DNA of 43,609 bases from Lachnospiraceae bacterium (GCA_009774175.1 VSNG01000022.1:2450-46058), one strand, 5' to 3'. Shown: positions 7,478 through 16,185, counted from the stretch's first letter. Made by a program: numbers and translations. Notes: a model not told the origin generated them from the letters alone.

Positions 7478-8221
7478 TCAGTCTTCTTCCTGATTCCTTA
7501 TGTATTCGTCATGCAGCACGCACAGCGGATGGTCATAGAACAGCCGCCTCCTGCTGCTTTCTCCGTATTTTCTGCCGATGTATTGTGCGCACCGGGAAAG
7601 ATGCGGAGGTCTGTGATCCGGGTCATGCGCGTCTGTCGCAACGAAATGGACCAAGTCCTGTTTCAGCATTTTTTTCGTAAGCTGTTTCGCGCCGATCCCA
7701 TATTGACCCATGATGCTTCCCGCATTCACCTGCATGAGACAGCCCATTTCAGTCAGCTCAATGATTCTTCCCATCTTACAGCATACATTCTTATACCGCT
7801 CTATATGCGCGGCAATCGGATAGTATCCTCCCATGAGAAGCGAATAAATGCCGTTTCTTATATAATCATAATCGGCCGAAGGATCAAATTCAACAAGTAC
7901 ATATTGGGAATTGGCAAGAGTTGGCGCCATTCCCTGATCAAGCTCTTCCGCCAGGCCGCTGCGGTAATACAGCTCACTGCCCGTATACAATCTTATGCCA
8001 AGCCCTTCCTGACACAACCGCTCCTGTAACCGGCTGACTTTATCATTCATTCTGATATGGCCTTTATTACTGTGCCAGGGCTTATTATGCGGTGTAAGGA
8101 TGATCTGTGAAATTCCGTCTTCATCCGCCATATGCAGCATTTTCAAGCTTGTCTCCATACTGTCCGAACCGTCGTCTACCCCCGGCAGGATATGGCAGTG
8201 AATATCAATATATGTTTCCAT
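7478..8221 (-). CDS. cpsB: CpsB/CapC family PHP-type tyrosine phosphatase
   Basis: The 247-residue protein is a manganese-dependent PHP-fold phosphatase that removes phosphate from the BY-kinase tail. Metal-binding motifs are visible in order: DIHCHILPGVDDG near the N-terminus, TPHNKPWH at about 45, the GSELYY strand near 80, AHIERY at about 137 and ATDAHDPDHR at about 195. Length and motifs fit the family. GGAGG at 8225-8229 is four bases from the ATG. It is the first gene of the exopolysaccharide operon, ahead of the Wzz-like protein, kinase and LCP ligase, the common order in Lachnospiraceae and streptococci. Confidence 0.93.
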   Translation of the reverse strand: METYIDIHCHILPGVDDGSDSMETSLKMLHMADEDGISQIILTPHNKPWHSNKGHIRMNDKVSRLQERLCQEGLGIRLYTGSELYYRSGLAEELDQGMAPTLANSQYVLVEFDPSADYDYIRNGIYSLLMGGYYPIAAHIERYKNVCCKMGRIIELTEMGCLMQVNAGSIMGQYGIGAKQLTKKMLKQDLVHFVATDAHDPDHRPPHLSRCAQYIGRKYGESSRRRLFYDHPLCVLHDEYIRNQEED

Positions 8222-8474
8222 TTGCCTCCAATACGGGTCCTGTCAAAACATAACAGCCCTCATGGGTATAATACGAATGACCAGTGCCAAAAGTTTCAAC
8301 AGGACCGCAAAAAAATAAAAGCCGGAACAAAAATGCCCGACCTCCCTGTCCTTGACCACCGTTGAAACCCCGAACCATACCCAGCCTTCCATGCCTGAGC
8401 TTTCTGCACCAGTTATTTACGAAATTTATGATACCATTCCTGACATGCTTTTGCAAGGAATTTTTCGAACCGGG
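8222..8474 (-). promoter_or_regulatory. Leader/promoter region of the exopolysaccharide operon
   Basis: This 250-base gap separates the dnaJ terminator from cpsB. On the minus strand a TATTAT box (about 8263-8268) is preceded by TTGAAA at 20-base spacing, which is poor, so the promoter is uncertain. A TTGACA at about 8240-8245 has no fitting -10 before the gene. I see no gene in the gap. Confidence 0.3.
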
Positions 8475-8475
8475 A

Positions 8476-8501
8476 AAGCCGCGGGAAGATTCCCGCGGCT
8501 T
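8476..8501 (-). terminator. Strong hairpin terminator after dnaJ
   Basis: AAGCCGCGGGAA (8476-8487) pairs perfectly with TTCCCGCGGCTT (8490-8501), a 12-bp stem with a very small loop. On the minus strand it lies about 30 bases past the dnaJ stop. The T tract is short (TTT), but the stem is very stable. It should end the hrcA-grpE-dnaK-dnaJ transcript and separate it from the polysaccharide operon. Confidence 0.7.
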
Positions 8502-8529
8502 CCGTAAGTATCCTCTTGCGGATCTGTTT

Positions 8530-9711
8530 CTAAAACTTAAATTTTTTCTTCTTTTTCCCGCTGCCGCCCGTCTGTTCCTCGTGAGTATCCGCGGATATGT
8601 TCTTTGCCGCGTTTAACGTATCGCCCGTCTGCCCGTCAAATTGCTTTAAAAGCTCCTTCGCCTCGTGGGAAAGCTTGTCGGGCACCTGCACCACCAGCGT
8701 CACATAATGATCGCCGCGCACATCCTTACTGCGAAGAGAAGGTACGCCTTTGCCTTTCAGGCGGATTCTTGTGTCGGTCTGCGTACCGGCCTTAACGTCA
8801 TAGATCACCTTGCCGTCCACAGTATCAATCACAATCTCCCCGCCCAGCGCCGCAACGGCAAATGACATGGGAACCGTGGAATAAATATTCTCATTCTGCC
8901 TCTGGAAAATCGGATGTCTGCCGACTACCACTTCAACCAGAAGGTCTCCTCTTGGCCCGCCGTTTGTGCCGGGCTCGCCCTTGTCGCGGATGCGGACGCA
9001 CTGGCCGTTATCAATACCGGCAGGTATGGAAACCTGTATTTTCTTTTTGTTGGCAATATAACCCGTACCGCGGCAGTCAGGACATTTGTCCTTGATCACC
9101 TTACCCGTACCGTGACAGTCGGGACAGGTCTGTACATTTCGCACCGTGCCGAAGAAGGACTGCTGAGTGAATACCACCTGTCCCTTACCGCCGCACTTGC
9201 TGCATGTCTCCGGGCTGGTTCCCGGCTTCGCGCCAGTACCATGACAGGAAGTGCACTCATCCTTAAGAGTAAGCTCAATTTCCTTCTCCACGCCAAAGAC
9301 TGCCTCTTCAAACGTGATCCGGACGCTGGTTCTGATATTCGCGCCCTTCATGGGCCCGCTGCTTCTGCCGCCGCTTCGTCTCCCGCCGCCAAAAAGATCG
9401 CCAAATATATCGCCGAATATGTCGCCGAAGTCCGCACTGTTAAAATCGAATCCGCCAAAGCCTCCTGCACCGCCCGCTCCGTCGAAGGCAGCATGACCAT
9501 ACTGGTCATACTGTCTTCTCTTCTCCGGGTCGCTCAAAACGGCATAGGCCTCCGAAGCTTCCTTAAATTTCTTCTCCGCCTCAGCATCCCCGGGATTCAT
9601 GTCAGGGTGATATTTCTTAGCCAGAGCTCTGTATGCTTTTTTTATGGCGGCGTCGTCAGCGCTTTTCTCAACGCCGAGCACCTCATAATAATCTCGTTTC
9701 TGTTCTGCCAT
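8530..9711 (-). CDS. dnaJ: Chaperone DnaJ (Hsp40)
   Basis: The 393-residue co-chaperone stimulates DnaK ATPase and delivers unfolded proteins. The J domain (residues 5-70) carries the HPD motif in KKYHPDMNPG. It is followed by a Gly/Phe-rich linker with IFGDIFGDLFGGG, then a zinc-binding domain with four CxxCxGxG repeats (CTSCHGTG, CSKCGGKG, CPDCHGTG, CPDCRGTG), then the two beta-sandwich substrate domains. The Lys-rich tail (GSGKKKKKFKF) is a local peculiarity. It is the last gene of the heat-shock operon, separated from dnaK by 83 bases holding two small hairpins. Confidence 0.97.
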   Translation of the reverse strand: MAEQKRDYYEVLGVEKSADDAAIKKAYRALAKKYHPDMNPGDAEAEKKFKEASEAYAVLSDPEKRRQYDQYGHAAFDGAGGAGGFGGFDFNSADFGDIFGDIFGDLFGGGRRSGGRSSGPMKGANIRTSVRITFEEAVFGVEKEIELTLKDECTSCHGTGAKPGTSPETCSKCGGKGQVVFTQQSFFGTVRNVQTCPDCHGTGKVIKDKCPDCRGTGYIANKKKIQVSIPAGIDNGQCVRIRDKGEPGTNGGPRGDLLVEVVVGRHPIFQRQNENIYSTVPMSFAVAALGGEIVIDTVDGKVIYDVKAGTQTDTRIRLKGKGVPSLRSKDVRGDHYVTLVVQVPDKLSHEAKELLKQFDGQTGDTLNAAKNISADTHEEQTGGSGKKKKKFKF

Positions 9712-9754
9712 GACTCAAGCCTTTCCACTCATTGTCTACACTTCCCATACCGAG

Positions 9755-9792
9755 TTCGCAAAGCGAATCTCGCGATTGAGCGAAGCTCAATC
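9755..9792. repeat. Tandem small hairpins between dnaK and dnaJ
   Basis: TTCGC-AAA-GCGAA (9755-9767) and GATTGAGC-GAA-GCTCAATC (9774-9792) lie side by side just after the dnaK stop. Neither has a T tract. They may be an mRNA processing or stability element that sets the dnaK:dnaJ ratio; that role is inference. Confidence 0.5.
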
Positions 9793-9794
9793 AG

Positions 9795-11669
9795 TTAAAC
9801 CTCTCTATAGTCTCCATCTACCACATCGTCAGCCGCACCGCTCTGGGCTTCTGCGCCCACGTCCTGCGCACCCATATTGCCCATATCAGGGCCGCCCTGC
9901 GCCTGCTGCATGTTTTCGTACATTTTCGTGAACAGAGCCTGTGCGGAATTCGTCAGCTTCTCCTTCGCCGCTTTCAGTTCGTCAAGCTGGCTGTCGGTGA
10001 GCTCCTGATCCTTTGTCTTCTCCAGAATATCCTTCACTGCCTGCAGGTCAGCCTCTACGCCTGCCTTCTCAGAGGCGTCGATCTTATCGCCAACTTCATT
10101 CAACGCCTTCTCTGTCTGGAATACGAAGGAATCTGCGTCATTTCTGGTGTCTACCGCCTCTTTGCGCTTCTTGTCCTGCGCTTCGTACTCAGCGGCCTCC
10201 TTAACTGCCCTGTCGATCTCGTCATCAGACATATTGGAACCGGCTGTGATCGTGATATGCTGCTCCTTGCCTGTACCAAGATCCTTTGCGGATACATTTA
10301 CAATGCCGTTGGCGTCGATATCGAAGGTAACCTCGATCTGCGGTACACCGCGCATTGCAGGCGGAATACCATCCAGACGGAACTGTCCGAGGGATTTGTT
10401 ATCCTTCGCAAACTGTCTCTCACCCTGTAACACATTGATGTCCACCGCCGTCTGGTTGTCAGAATATGTTGAGAACACCTGGCTGTGCTTGGTAGGTATG
10501 GTTGTATTTCTCTCAATCAGTCTGGTTGCAATACCGCCTGCCGTCTCAATGGAAAGTGACAGGGGCGTCACATCCAGCAGAAGGATCTCGCCTGCACCGG
10601 CGTCGCCTGCCAGCTTACCGCCCTGAACGGATGCACCGAGCGCCACACACTCATCCGGATTCAGGGATTTGCTGGGCTCCTTACCCGTAATCTGTCTTAC
10701 CTTCTCCTGCACCGCAGGTACACGGGTAGAACCGCCTACCAGAAGCACCTGGCCGATATCCGCATTGGTCAGCCCTGCATCCTTCATTGCATTCTGTACG
10801 GGTACTGCCGTTCTCTCTACCAGATCGCTTGTGAGCTCGTCAAACTTCGCTCTCGTCAGATTCATATCAAAATGCTTGGGGCCTTCCGACGTAGCCGTAA
10901 TAAAGGGAAGGTTGATGTTTGTAGTAGTTGCGGAAGAAAGCTCCTTCTTCGCTTTCTCGGCCGCCTCCTTCAATCTCTGGAGCGCCATCTTGTCATTGGA
11001 CAGATCAACGCCTTCTTTCGCCTTGAACTCAGAAAGCATCCAGTCGATAATCTTCTGGTCAAAGTCATCGCCGCCCAGATGGGTATCTCCGTTTGTAGCA
11101 AGCACTTCGATTACACCGTCGCCGATCTCGATGATGGACACATCAAAAGTACCGCCGCCCAGATCATACACCATGATCTTCTGCTCTTTTTCATTGTCAA
11201 GACCATACGCAAGCGCCGCCGCCGTAGGCTCGTTAATGATACGCTTAACGTCAAGGCCCGCGATCTTACCAGCGTCCTTTGTCGCCTGTCTCTGGGCGTC
11301 GTTAAAGTATGCAGGCACCGTGATAACCGCCTCCGTCACCTTCTCGCCCAGGTAATTCTCTGCGTCTGTTTTCAGTTTCTGCAAAATCATTGCGGAAATC
11401 TGCTGCGGAGAATACTTTTTGTCCTCAATGGTACGACCCTTGTCGGTACCCATGTCTCTCTTAATGGATGCAATGGTGTTTTCCGCGTTGGTAACTGCCT
11501 GACGCTTTGCAGGCTCGCCTACAAGCCTCTCGCCGTTCTTCGTGAAGGCCACAACGGACGGTGTGGTTCTTGCGCCTTCCGTATTCGCGATAACAGTGGG
11601 CTTACCGCCCTCCATAACTGCCACGCAGCTGTTTGTTGTTCCCAGGTCAATGCCGATAATTTTACTCAT
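9795..11669 (-). CDS. dnaK: Chaperone DnaK (Hsp70)
   Basis: The 624-residue ATP-dependent chaperone is full length. The nucleotide-binding domain has GIDLGTTNSCVAV at the N-terminus, the YDLGGGTFDVS phosphate 2 motif near 170 and LLVGGSTRVPAVQ near 310. The linker LLLDVTPLSL is at about 365, followed by the substrate domain and a helical lid with a Gln/Gly/Met-rich tail. The end reads VVDGDYREV rather than the common EEVKDDK-type end. GGGAG lies seven bases before the ATG. It is the third gene of the CIRCE-controlled operon and works with GrpE and DnaJ encoded on either side. Confidence 0.98.
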   Translation of the reverse strand: MSKIIGIDLGTTNSCVAVMEGGKPTVIANTEGARTTPSVVAFTKNGERLVGEPAKRQAVTNAENTIASIKRDMGTDKGRTIEDKKYSPQQISAMILQKLKTDAENYLGEKVTEAVITVPAYFNDAQRQATKDAGKIAGLDVKRIINEPTAAALAYGLDNEKEQKIMVYDLGGGTFDVSIIEIGDGVIEVLATNGDTHLGGDDFDQKIIDWMLSEFKAKEGVDLSNDKMALQRLKEAAEKAKKELSSATTTNINLPFITATSEGPKHFDMNLTRAKFDELTSDLVERTAVPVQNAMKDAGLTNADIGQVLLVGGSTRVPAVQEKVRQITGKEPSKSLNPDECVALGASVQGGKLAGDAGAGEILLLDVTPLSLSIETAGGIATRLIERNTTIPTKHSQVFSTYSDNQTAVDINVLQGERQFAKDNKSLGQFRLDGIPPAMRGVPQIEVTFDIDANGIVNVSAKDLGTGKEQHITITAGSNMSDDEIDRAVKEAAEYEAQDKKRKEAVDTRNDADSFVFQTEKALNEVGDKIDASEKAGVEADLQAVKDILEKTKDQELTDSQLDELKAAKEKLTNSAQALFTKMYENMQQAQGGPDMGNMGAQDVGAEAQSGAADDVVDGDYREV

Positions 11670-11741
11670 AATATTTCTCCCTTTCCGAAGCGCTCACGCT
11701 CCCATTTTATAATTATAGTTACAGATATTTTCTAAATCCTC

Positions 11742-11765
11742 CGAGGCTGTGCTTTTACAGCCTCG
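11742..11765. repeat. Hairpin between grpE and dnaK
   Basis: CGAGGCTGT (11742-11750) pairs with ACAGCCTCG (11757-11765) across six bases. On the minus strand there is no T tract after it, so it is not a typical terminator. It lies 72 bases before dnaK and could be a processing or stabilising structure in the message. Confidence 0.5.
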
Positions 11766-11834
11766 AAAGTGAGATTTAGAACTTCCCCGCGAAGCAGTCT
11801 CTGCTGCGAGTAGCCGGAAGTCCTTCTCACTCAG

Positions 11835-12449
11835 TTATTCCACAACCGCTACCATACTGTGCCTTACTACGCTGTCCCTGTAAGTATATCCCTTCTGGAG
11901 TTCCTGTGCGACCACGCCTGACTCAAACTCGTCGCTCTGCGTCTGCATCACCGCATTATGAAACTCGGGGTTAAATTCCTCCCCCACTGCCGGGATCGGC
12001 TTCACATCCAGATTTTCCAGCTCCGTCATAAGCTGCTTGTAAATCATCTGCATGCCCTGTGCAAGAGCGCCGTCCTTTTCTTCCTCGGAAACGCTCGCAA
12101 GCCCTCTCTCAAAATTATCCACCACCGGCAGAATCTTTTCGATTACACTCCTTGCTCCCGTCTCAAACATGGCCGTTTTTTCCTTCTCGGTCCGTTTGCG
12201 GAAATTATCAAATTCCGCCATCTGACGCTTCACCCGGTCCTCCAGTTCCTCGACCTTTTCCTTCATGGCGTCCTGTTTTTTGTCTTTCCTTTTCTTTTCT
12301 TTCTTTTCCGCCTTTGAAGTCTCCTTTTCGCCATCCGGGGACTGCTCTGCTTCCCCTGCCGGCGTTTCCTGCTCCTTCGCTTCTTCCTGCGGCTCTTCGC
12401 CGTTCATCTTTTCTGTTTTATCCTTTTCTTCTGCTGCCACGGTTTTCAT
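11835..12449 (-). CDS. grpE: Nucleotide exchange factor GrpE
   Basis: The 204-residue protein releases ADP from DnaK. The first 65 residues are a highly charged Glu/Lys-rich tail of low complexity. A long dimer-forming coiled coil follows (VEELEDRVKRQMAEFDNFRKRTEKEK), then a helical part (ILPVVDNFERGL) and the beta domain (GEEFNPEFHNAVMQ, then VAQELQKGYTYRDSVVRHSMVAV). The NPEFHNAV segment is the family signature that contacts DnaK. It sits between hrcA and dnaK in the same direction. Confidence 0.96.
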   Translation of the reverse strand: MKTVAAEEKDKTEKMNGEEPQEEAKEQETPAGEAEQSPDGEKETSKAEKKEKKRKDKKQDAMKEKVEELEDRVKRQMAEFDNFRKRTEKEKTAMFETGARSVIEKILPVVDNFERGLASVSEEEKDGALAQGMQMIYKQLMTELENLDVKPIPAVGEEFNPEFHNAVMQTQSDEFESGVVAQELQKGYTYRDSVVRHSMVAVVE

Positions 12450-12514
12450 CCCTTTCCGATTTCTACTGTCAGGTTTACTGCCTGCACAAATCCTTTTCCT
12501 GTTTCCTGTGTTTC

Positions 12515-13540
12515 TTACCTTTTATATAAATCATCCAGCTGATGCTTTAACAGCCTGAGATTGCTTACCACCTTCTCATAATCCATTCTCCTCGGACCGA
12601 TGATCCCGATGGTGCCCTTCATGCCCTCTTCCAGTTCGTAGGTCGCAGTCACAACGCTGCAGTCCTTCATGCCCGCTACAGGCGTTTCGCTTCCGATATA
12701 TACCTGTATGCCCGTATTATTATCAGACGCCAGATTATCCTGCACCAGCTCGCTTAAAAGCTGTTTCTCCTCAAAAGTGGTAATTAACTCGCTGGCCCGT
12801 TCATGATCCGCAAGCTCCGGATATTTGAAAAAGTTCTTGGCCCCGCTGGTGTAAATCTCCAGATCCTCATCCGCCTTTATGGCTTCCGCCACCGCATCTA
12901 TCACGCTTGCCACAATCTCGCTGTGAATCCCCGCCTGCTGCTTCATGGCGGCGATCATGCCCAGATTAATTTCCTCCAGAGAAAGTCCGTTTAAATGCGT
13001 ATTCAGGAGGATATTCAACTTTAGCAGCGTCTCATCGCTGAGCTTCTCGGACACCGCCAGCATGGTGTTTTTAATGACATTTCCTTCCACCACGATAACC
13101 GCCAGAATGTGTTCCGAGTCTACCCGGGAAAGCTGGATAAATTTCAGCTTGTTACGGTGATACTGGGGAGCCGAGATCATCGCCGCATAGTCCGTATTGT
13201 TTGCAAGCACTTTGGCGGCCTGTTTCAGAAGGCGGTCCATTTTATCTTCCTTTTCCAGAAGAGATTCCTTCATCTCTTCCACTTCCCGTTCCTTCTCCTC
13301 CATCATTTTATCCACATAGAGGCGGTAGCCCTTATCGGACGGTATCCTTCCGGCGGAAGTGTGCGGCTGAATAATATAGCCCAGCTCCTCCAGATCCGCC
13401 ATCTCATTGCGGATGGTCGCGGAACTCAGATTCAGGTCAGTGTACTTGGAGATCGTGCGGCTGCCTACCGGCTCGCCTGTTTCCAGGTAATTTCGGATGA
13501 TGGCCTGCAATATGATATATTTTCGTTCGTCCAGCTGCAT
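12515..13540 (-). CDS. hrcA: Heat-inducible transcription repressor HrcA
   Basis: The 341-residue repressor binds CIRCE operators and needs GroEL to fold, linking chaperone supply to expression. An N-terminal winged helix (residues 1-75: LETGEPVGSRTISKYTDLNLSSATIRNEMADLEELGYI) is followed by a central GAF-like domain and the C-terminal part ending in GIIGPRRMDYEKVVSNL. Length and order are typical. It is the first gene of the operon and a perfect CIRCE copy lies just upstream, so it controls itself and the three chaperone genes after it. Confidence 0.97.
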   Translation of the reverse strand: MQLDERKYIILQAIIRNYLETGEPVGSRTISKYTDLNLSSATIRNEMADLEELGYIIQPHTSAGRIPSDKGYRLYVDKMMEEKEREVEEMKESLLEKEDKMDRLLKQAAKVLANNTDYAAMISAPQYHRNKLKFIQLSRVDSEHILAVIVVEGNVIKNTMLAVSEKLSDETLLKLNILLNTHLNGLSLEEINLGMIAAMKQQAGIHSEIVASVIDAVAEAIKADEDLEIYTSGAKNFFKYPELADHERASELITTFEEKQLLSELVQDNLASDNNTGIQVYIGSETPVAGMKDCSVVTATYELEEGMKGTIGIIGPRRMDYEKVVSNLRLLKHQLDDLYKR

Positions 13541-13563
13541 ACCATTTCCCTCTTATCCGATTA

Positions 13564-13590
13564 TTAGCACTCAATTCATTAGAGTGCTAA
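13564..13590. promoter_or_regulatory. CIRCE operator (HrcA binding site)
   Basis: TTAGCACTC-N9-GAGTGCTAA is a perfect match to the CIRCE consensus, including the nine-base spacer. It lies between the hrcA promoter and the hrcA start, so HrcA bound here would block transcription of the whole operon. Confidence 0.97.
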
Positions 13591-13604
13591 CACCTTCTGG
13601 TAGT

Positions 13605-13633
13605 AAGGTATCACTTCTTTTTTCCCTTGTCAA
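13605..13633 (-). promoter_or_regulatory. Promoter of hrcA-grpE-dnaK-dnaJ
   Basis: On the minus strand TTGACA (13628-13633) is followed after exactly 17 bases by TACCTT (13605-13610). The CIRCE operator begins 15 bases downstream, covering the start of transcription. This is a sigma-A type promoter. Confidence 0.85.
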
Positions 13634-13649
13634 CATCTGATTGGAAAAA

Positions 13650-13706
13650 AAATATTAAAAAAGAATGAAAAAAGACAGTCAGCTTAGTATTTCCCAAACT
13701 GACTGC
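13650..13706 (-). terminator. Rho-independent terminator of the H1-like protein gene
   Basis: On the minus strand CAGTCAG and CTGACTG form a 7-bp stem (outer arms 13699-13705 and 13676-13682) followed by TCTTTTTTC and a further T-rich stretch. It is 30 bases past the stop at 13738 and just before the hrcA promoter, so it insulates the two units. Confidence 0.75.
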
Positions 13707-13737
13707 CCGCATTCTCCGCAACAATAACCGCTATAAA

Positions 13738-14220
13738 TTAAATAGAGAAATGTCCTCTCTCTTCACCGTTGATCACATAATATACAATGCTCTCCTCAGG
13801 CTTCACATAAAGCTCTACGCTCTTGAAGTCGCCAAGCTTCTTCTTAAGATCATATTTCCATACATCCTTGGCAATTTTAACCAGCTCCTCCGTAGAGTAA
13901 GTCTTTCCGGCAAACTGTACGTGCAAAAGCTCTTTCACAGCTGTCTTCTTGGCTGTGGTGGTCTTTGCCTCAGTCTCCTTCTTCGCCGCCGCAGGCTTTC
14001 TGCCGGGCTTCTTTGCCCCAGGCTTTCTGCCGGGTTTCTTTGCCGCAGGCTTCTTAGCCTCCGTCTCCTTTACTTCTGTCTTTGCCTCCGCCTTAGCATT
14101 TGCTGCTACAGGCTCTGCTTTTGCCGCAGGTGCTGCCACTGATGTAATTGCTGTCGTTGTCTTTGTATCTGCCGCTTTCGTAGCTTCCGATTTTACAACC
14201 GGCTTCTTTGTCTCTGCCAT
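13738..14220 (-). CDS. Histone H1-like basic-tailed protein (DUF6465-like C-terminal domain)
   Basis: The 160-residue product has two parts. Residues 1-95 are low-complexity Ala/Lys/Thr/Glu with two KKPGRKPxAKK-type repeats that look like AT-hook or histone H1 tail motifs. Residues 96-160 form a small folded domain (ELLHVQFAGKTYSTEELVKIAKDVWKY, then SVELYVKPEESIVYYVING). I believe this domain matches DUF6465, common in Lachnospiraceae, but from memory only. The tail suggests binding to DNA or another polyanion; the domain's function is unknown. It is a single-gene unit with its own promoter (14272-14300), a GGAG ribosome site and a terminator, so it may be well expressed. Confidence 0.85.
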   Translation of the reverse strand: MAETKKPVVKSEATKAADTKTTTAITSVAAPAAKAEPVAANAKAEAKTEVKETEAKKPAAKKPGRKPGAKKPGRKPAAAKKETEAKTTTAKKTAVKELLHVQFAGKTYSTEELVKIAKDVWKYDLKKKLGDFKSVELYVKPEESIVYYVINGEERGHFSI

Positions 14221-14271
14221 GAGTAATCTCCTTCCCCACTATGCACTGATAATTCGCTATTTCATATATGT

Positions 14272-14300
14272 ATGTTATCCCAATTATGCAGGACTGTCAA
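14272..14300 (-). promoter_or_regulatory. Promoter of the H1-like protein gene
   Basis: On the minus strand TTGACA (14295-14300) is followed after 17 bases by TAACAT (14272-14277). The start codon is about 50 bases further on. Confidence 0.75.
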
Positions 14301-14390
14301 CCAACAATCCGTATCAAATAGTTAATTTTTATATCGAAATCTTATACAAATTGACAGAAACACCCGCTAAAAACGCTTTATTTTACGACT

Positions 14391-15215
14391 TCAGGCCAAA
14401 GTAAAATACAAAAGCACCACTGCCCCCAGCACAATACGATACCAGCCGAAAACCTTAAAGTTATGCTTTTTTATATACCCCATCAGGAAACGGATCACCG
14501 CCACGGACACAATAAATGCAACCGCCATTCCCACCAGCAGAATAACAATTTCACTTTCCGTAAAGGCAAAACCGAATTTCACAACCTTTAAAAGACTGGC
14601 TCCCAGCATAACGGGAATTGCCAGGAAAAAGGTAAATTCCGCCGCTACCGTTCTGGAAACGCCGATCATAAGCGCGCCCACAATTGTCGCCCCGGAACGG
14701 GAAGTCCCCGGAAAGACCGCCGCAATCAGCTGAAACACACCGATCATAAGCGCGGTCTGATAAGTGATCTCACTAAGCTGCGTAATTTTCGGGCTCATGT
14801 TCCTGTTACGGTTTTCAATCACAATGAAAGCAATACCGAACACAATCAGGGCGATTGCCACGCACCATGGATTATAAAAAAGCGCATCCAGAACGTCGTC
14901 AAAAGCAAGGCCCACCACCGCCGCCGGAATACAGGCCACCAGAATTTTAAACCAGAGCGAAAAAATGTCTTTGCGCACCACCGGCTTCTCTTTAAAGCGA
15001 AAGGGAAAAATCTTGTTCCAGAAAAGAAGCACTACCGCCAAAATGGCTCCCAGCTGGATCACTACAAGAAACATTTCCCAGAAATCCTCTCTCACATTTA
15101 AGGTGACAAATTCATTTAAAAGAATCATATGCCCGGTACTGCTGATGGGAAGCCATTCCGTGATGCCCTCCACAATACCGAAGAGCACTGCCTTTAAAAT
15201 TTCTATCATATCCAT
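14391..15215 (-). CDS. uppP: Undecaprenyl-diphosphatase (bacitracin resistance protein)
   Basis: The 274-residue integral membrane enzyme turns undecaprenyl diphosphate into the monophosphate that carries peptidoglycan and exopolysaccharide precursors. The two signature blocks are present: EGITEWLPISSTGHM near residue 16 (catalytic Glu and Ser/His region) and FPGTSRSGATI near residue 170 (Arg active site). Seven to eight hydrophobic segments are visible. The length is normal. It is 90 bases downstream of the patatin-like gene in the same direction. A TATAAT about 40 bases upstream, without a good -35, may give it its own weak promoter. Confidence 0.96.
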   Translation of the reverse strand: MDMIEILKAVLFGIVEGITEWLPISSTGHMILLNEFVTLNVREDFWEMFLVVIQLGAILAVVLLFWNKIFPFRFKEKPVVRKDIFSLWFKILVACIPAAVVGLAFDDVLDALFYNPWCVAIALIVFGIAFIVIENRNRNMSPKITQLSEITYQTALMIGVFQLIAAVFPGTSRSGATIVGALMIGVSRTVAAEFTFFLAIPVMLGASLLKVVKFGFAFTESEIVILLVGMAVAFIVSVAVIRFLMGYIKKHNFKVFGWYRIVLGAVVLLYFTLA

Positions 15216-15305
15216 ATGCGATACCTTTCTTTATTCTCTGTCATTATATAATTACCGCTCATGCCATTTTATGCACGGCGACGCCCAAAAATCCTCTGGT
15301 TTTTC

Positions 15306-16169
15306 CTACTGCCGCCGCTCTATAAGATACTCCATAAGCGCTGCGTAACACTCCTGCGCGTCCCGATACCCTTCTTCATAAAGAGCCTTCATCTTTTCCC
15401 TGTCCTTCTCTATCCTGCCGACCTCGCTTTTTTGCTTCGGGCGGATCACAAACAGTTCGCCTTTTTTCTGTTTTTCCTCAATGAACTGCACCGTGGCGTT
15501 GTAGGTCAGATGCCGTTCCCGCATCAGCTCATACACCTTCGGGTAACGCAGATAGCGCGCCCTGATCAGGGCAAGTTCGGCTCCCACAGGCTGTCTGACA
15601 AATCCCTCTTCCTTTGTCATAATGATCACATTCTTTCGATTGCCATTCCTCATGGACTGCCTGACCGGGATGGGATCGCTGATGCCTCCGTCAAGATAAT
15701 ACGAGCCGTCTATCTCCACGTTCCGGGACACCAGCGGAAGAGAGCTTGATGCCCTCACCGCCCGGATATCTTCCCGCAGGTTTTTTATGGGCAGATACGC
15801 CGGCTTTCCCGTTTTGATATCTGTCGCCACCGCAAAGGCCCTGCCCTCATATGCAGACGCGGCGTCAAAATCATATGGGTCCAGATAATTGGGAATCAGG
15901 CTGTAATTCATATCAACGCCAAACAAATCGCCTGTCCGAAGCAGGCTCCATCCCCCGCAGTACTGCTTCATATCCAAGTAATTTACGCTGATGCGGCTGG
16001 ACCGTCCCCTCTGCCCCGACATGTAATTGCACAGATGGCACGCGCCCGCCGAAACCCCGTAGCAATCAGCAAACAAAATCTCCTTATCCAAAAAGAAATC
16101 CAGAACGCCGGCGGTATAAATCCCCTTCATGCCGCCGCCCTCCAAAATTAATCCCGCCTGATGCATCAT
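15306..16169 (-). CDS. Patatin-like phospholipase family protein
   Basis: The 287-residue cytoplasmic serine hydrolase belongs to the patatin/RssA-like group. The oxyanion-hole loop GGGMKG is at residues 11-16, the nucleophile elbow GVSAG near residue 39 and the catalytic Asp in DGG near residue 160 (YYLDGGISDPIPV). The tail is rich in charged residues. Such proteins are lipid acyl hydrolases, though bacterial versions without secretion signals often have unknown substrates. It lies 16 bases after the aminotransferase gene, so the two are probably co-transcribed. Confidence 0.9.
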   Translation of the reverse strand: MMHQAGLILEGGGMKGIYTAGVLDFFLDKEILFADCYGVSAGACHLCNYMSGQRGRSSRISVNYLDMKQYCGGWSLLRTGDLFGVDMNYSLIPNYLDPYDFDAASAYEGRAFAVATDIKTGKPAYLPIKNLREDIRAVRASSSLPLVSRNVEIDGSYYLDGGISDPIPVRQSMRNGNRKNVIIMTKEEGFVRQPVGAELALIRARYLRYPKVYELMRERHLTYNATVQFIEEKQKKGELFVIRPKQKSEVGRIEKDREKMKALYEEGYRDAQECYAALMEYLIERRQ

Positions 16170-16185
16170 AACAAAACACCCTTTC

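Noticed and set aside
8914..9798. Long plus-strand open frame of 294 codons across dnaJ
   Set aside because: It is antisense to dnaJ, which has every domain of the family; the open frame is a codon-usage shadow.
13564..13590. CIRCE inverted repeat as an intrinsic terminator
   Set aside because: It matches the CIRCE consensus exactly and has no T tract; it is an operator.
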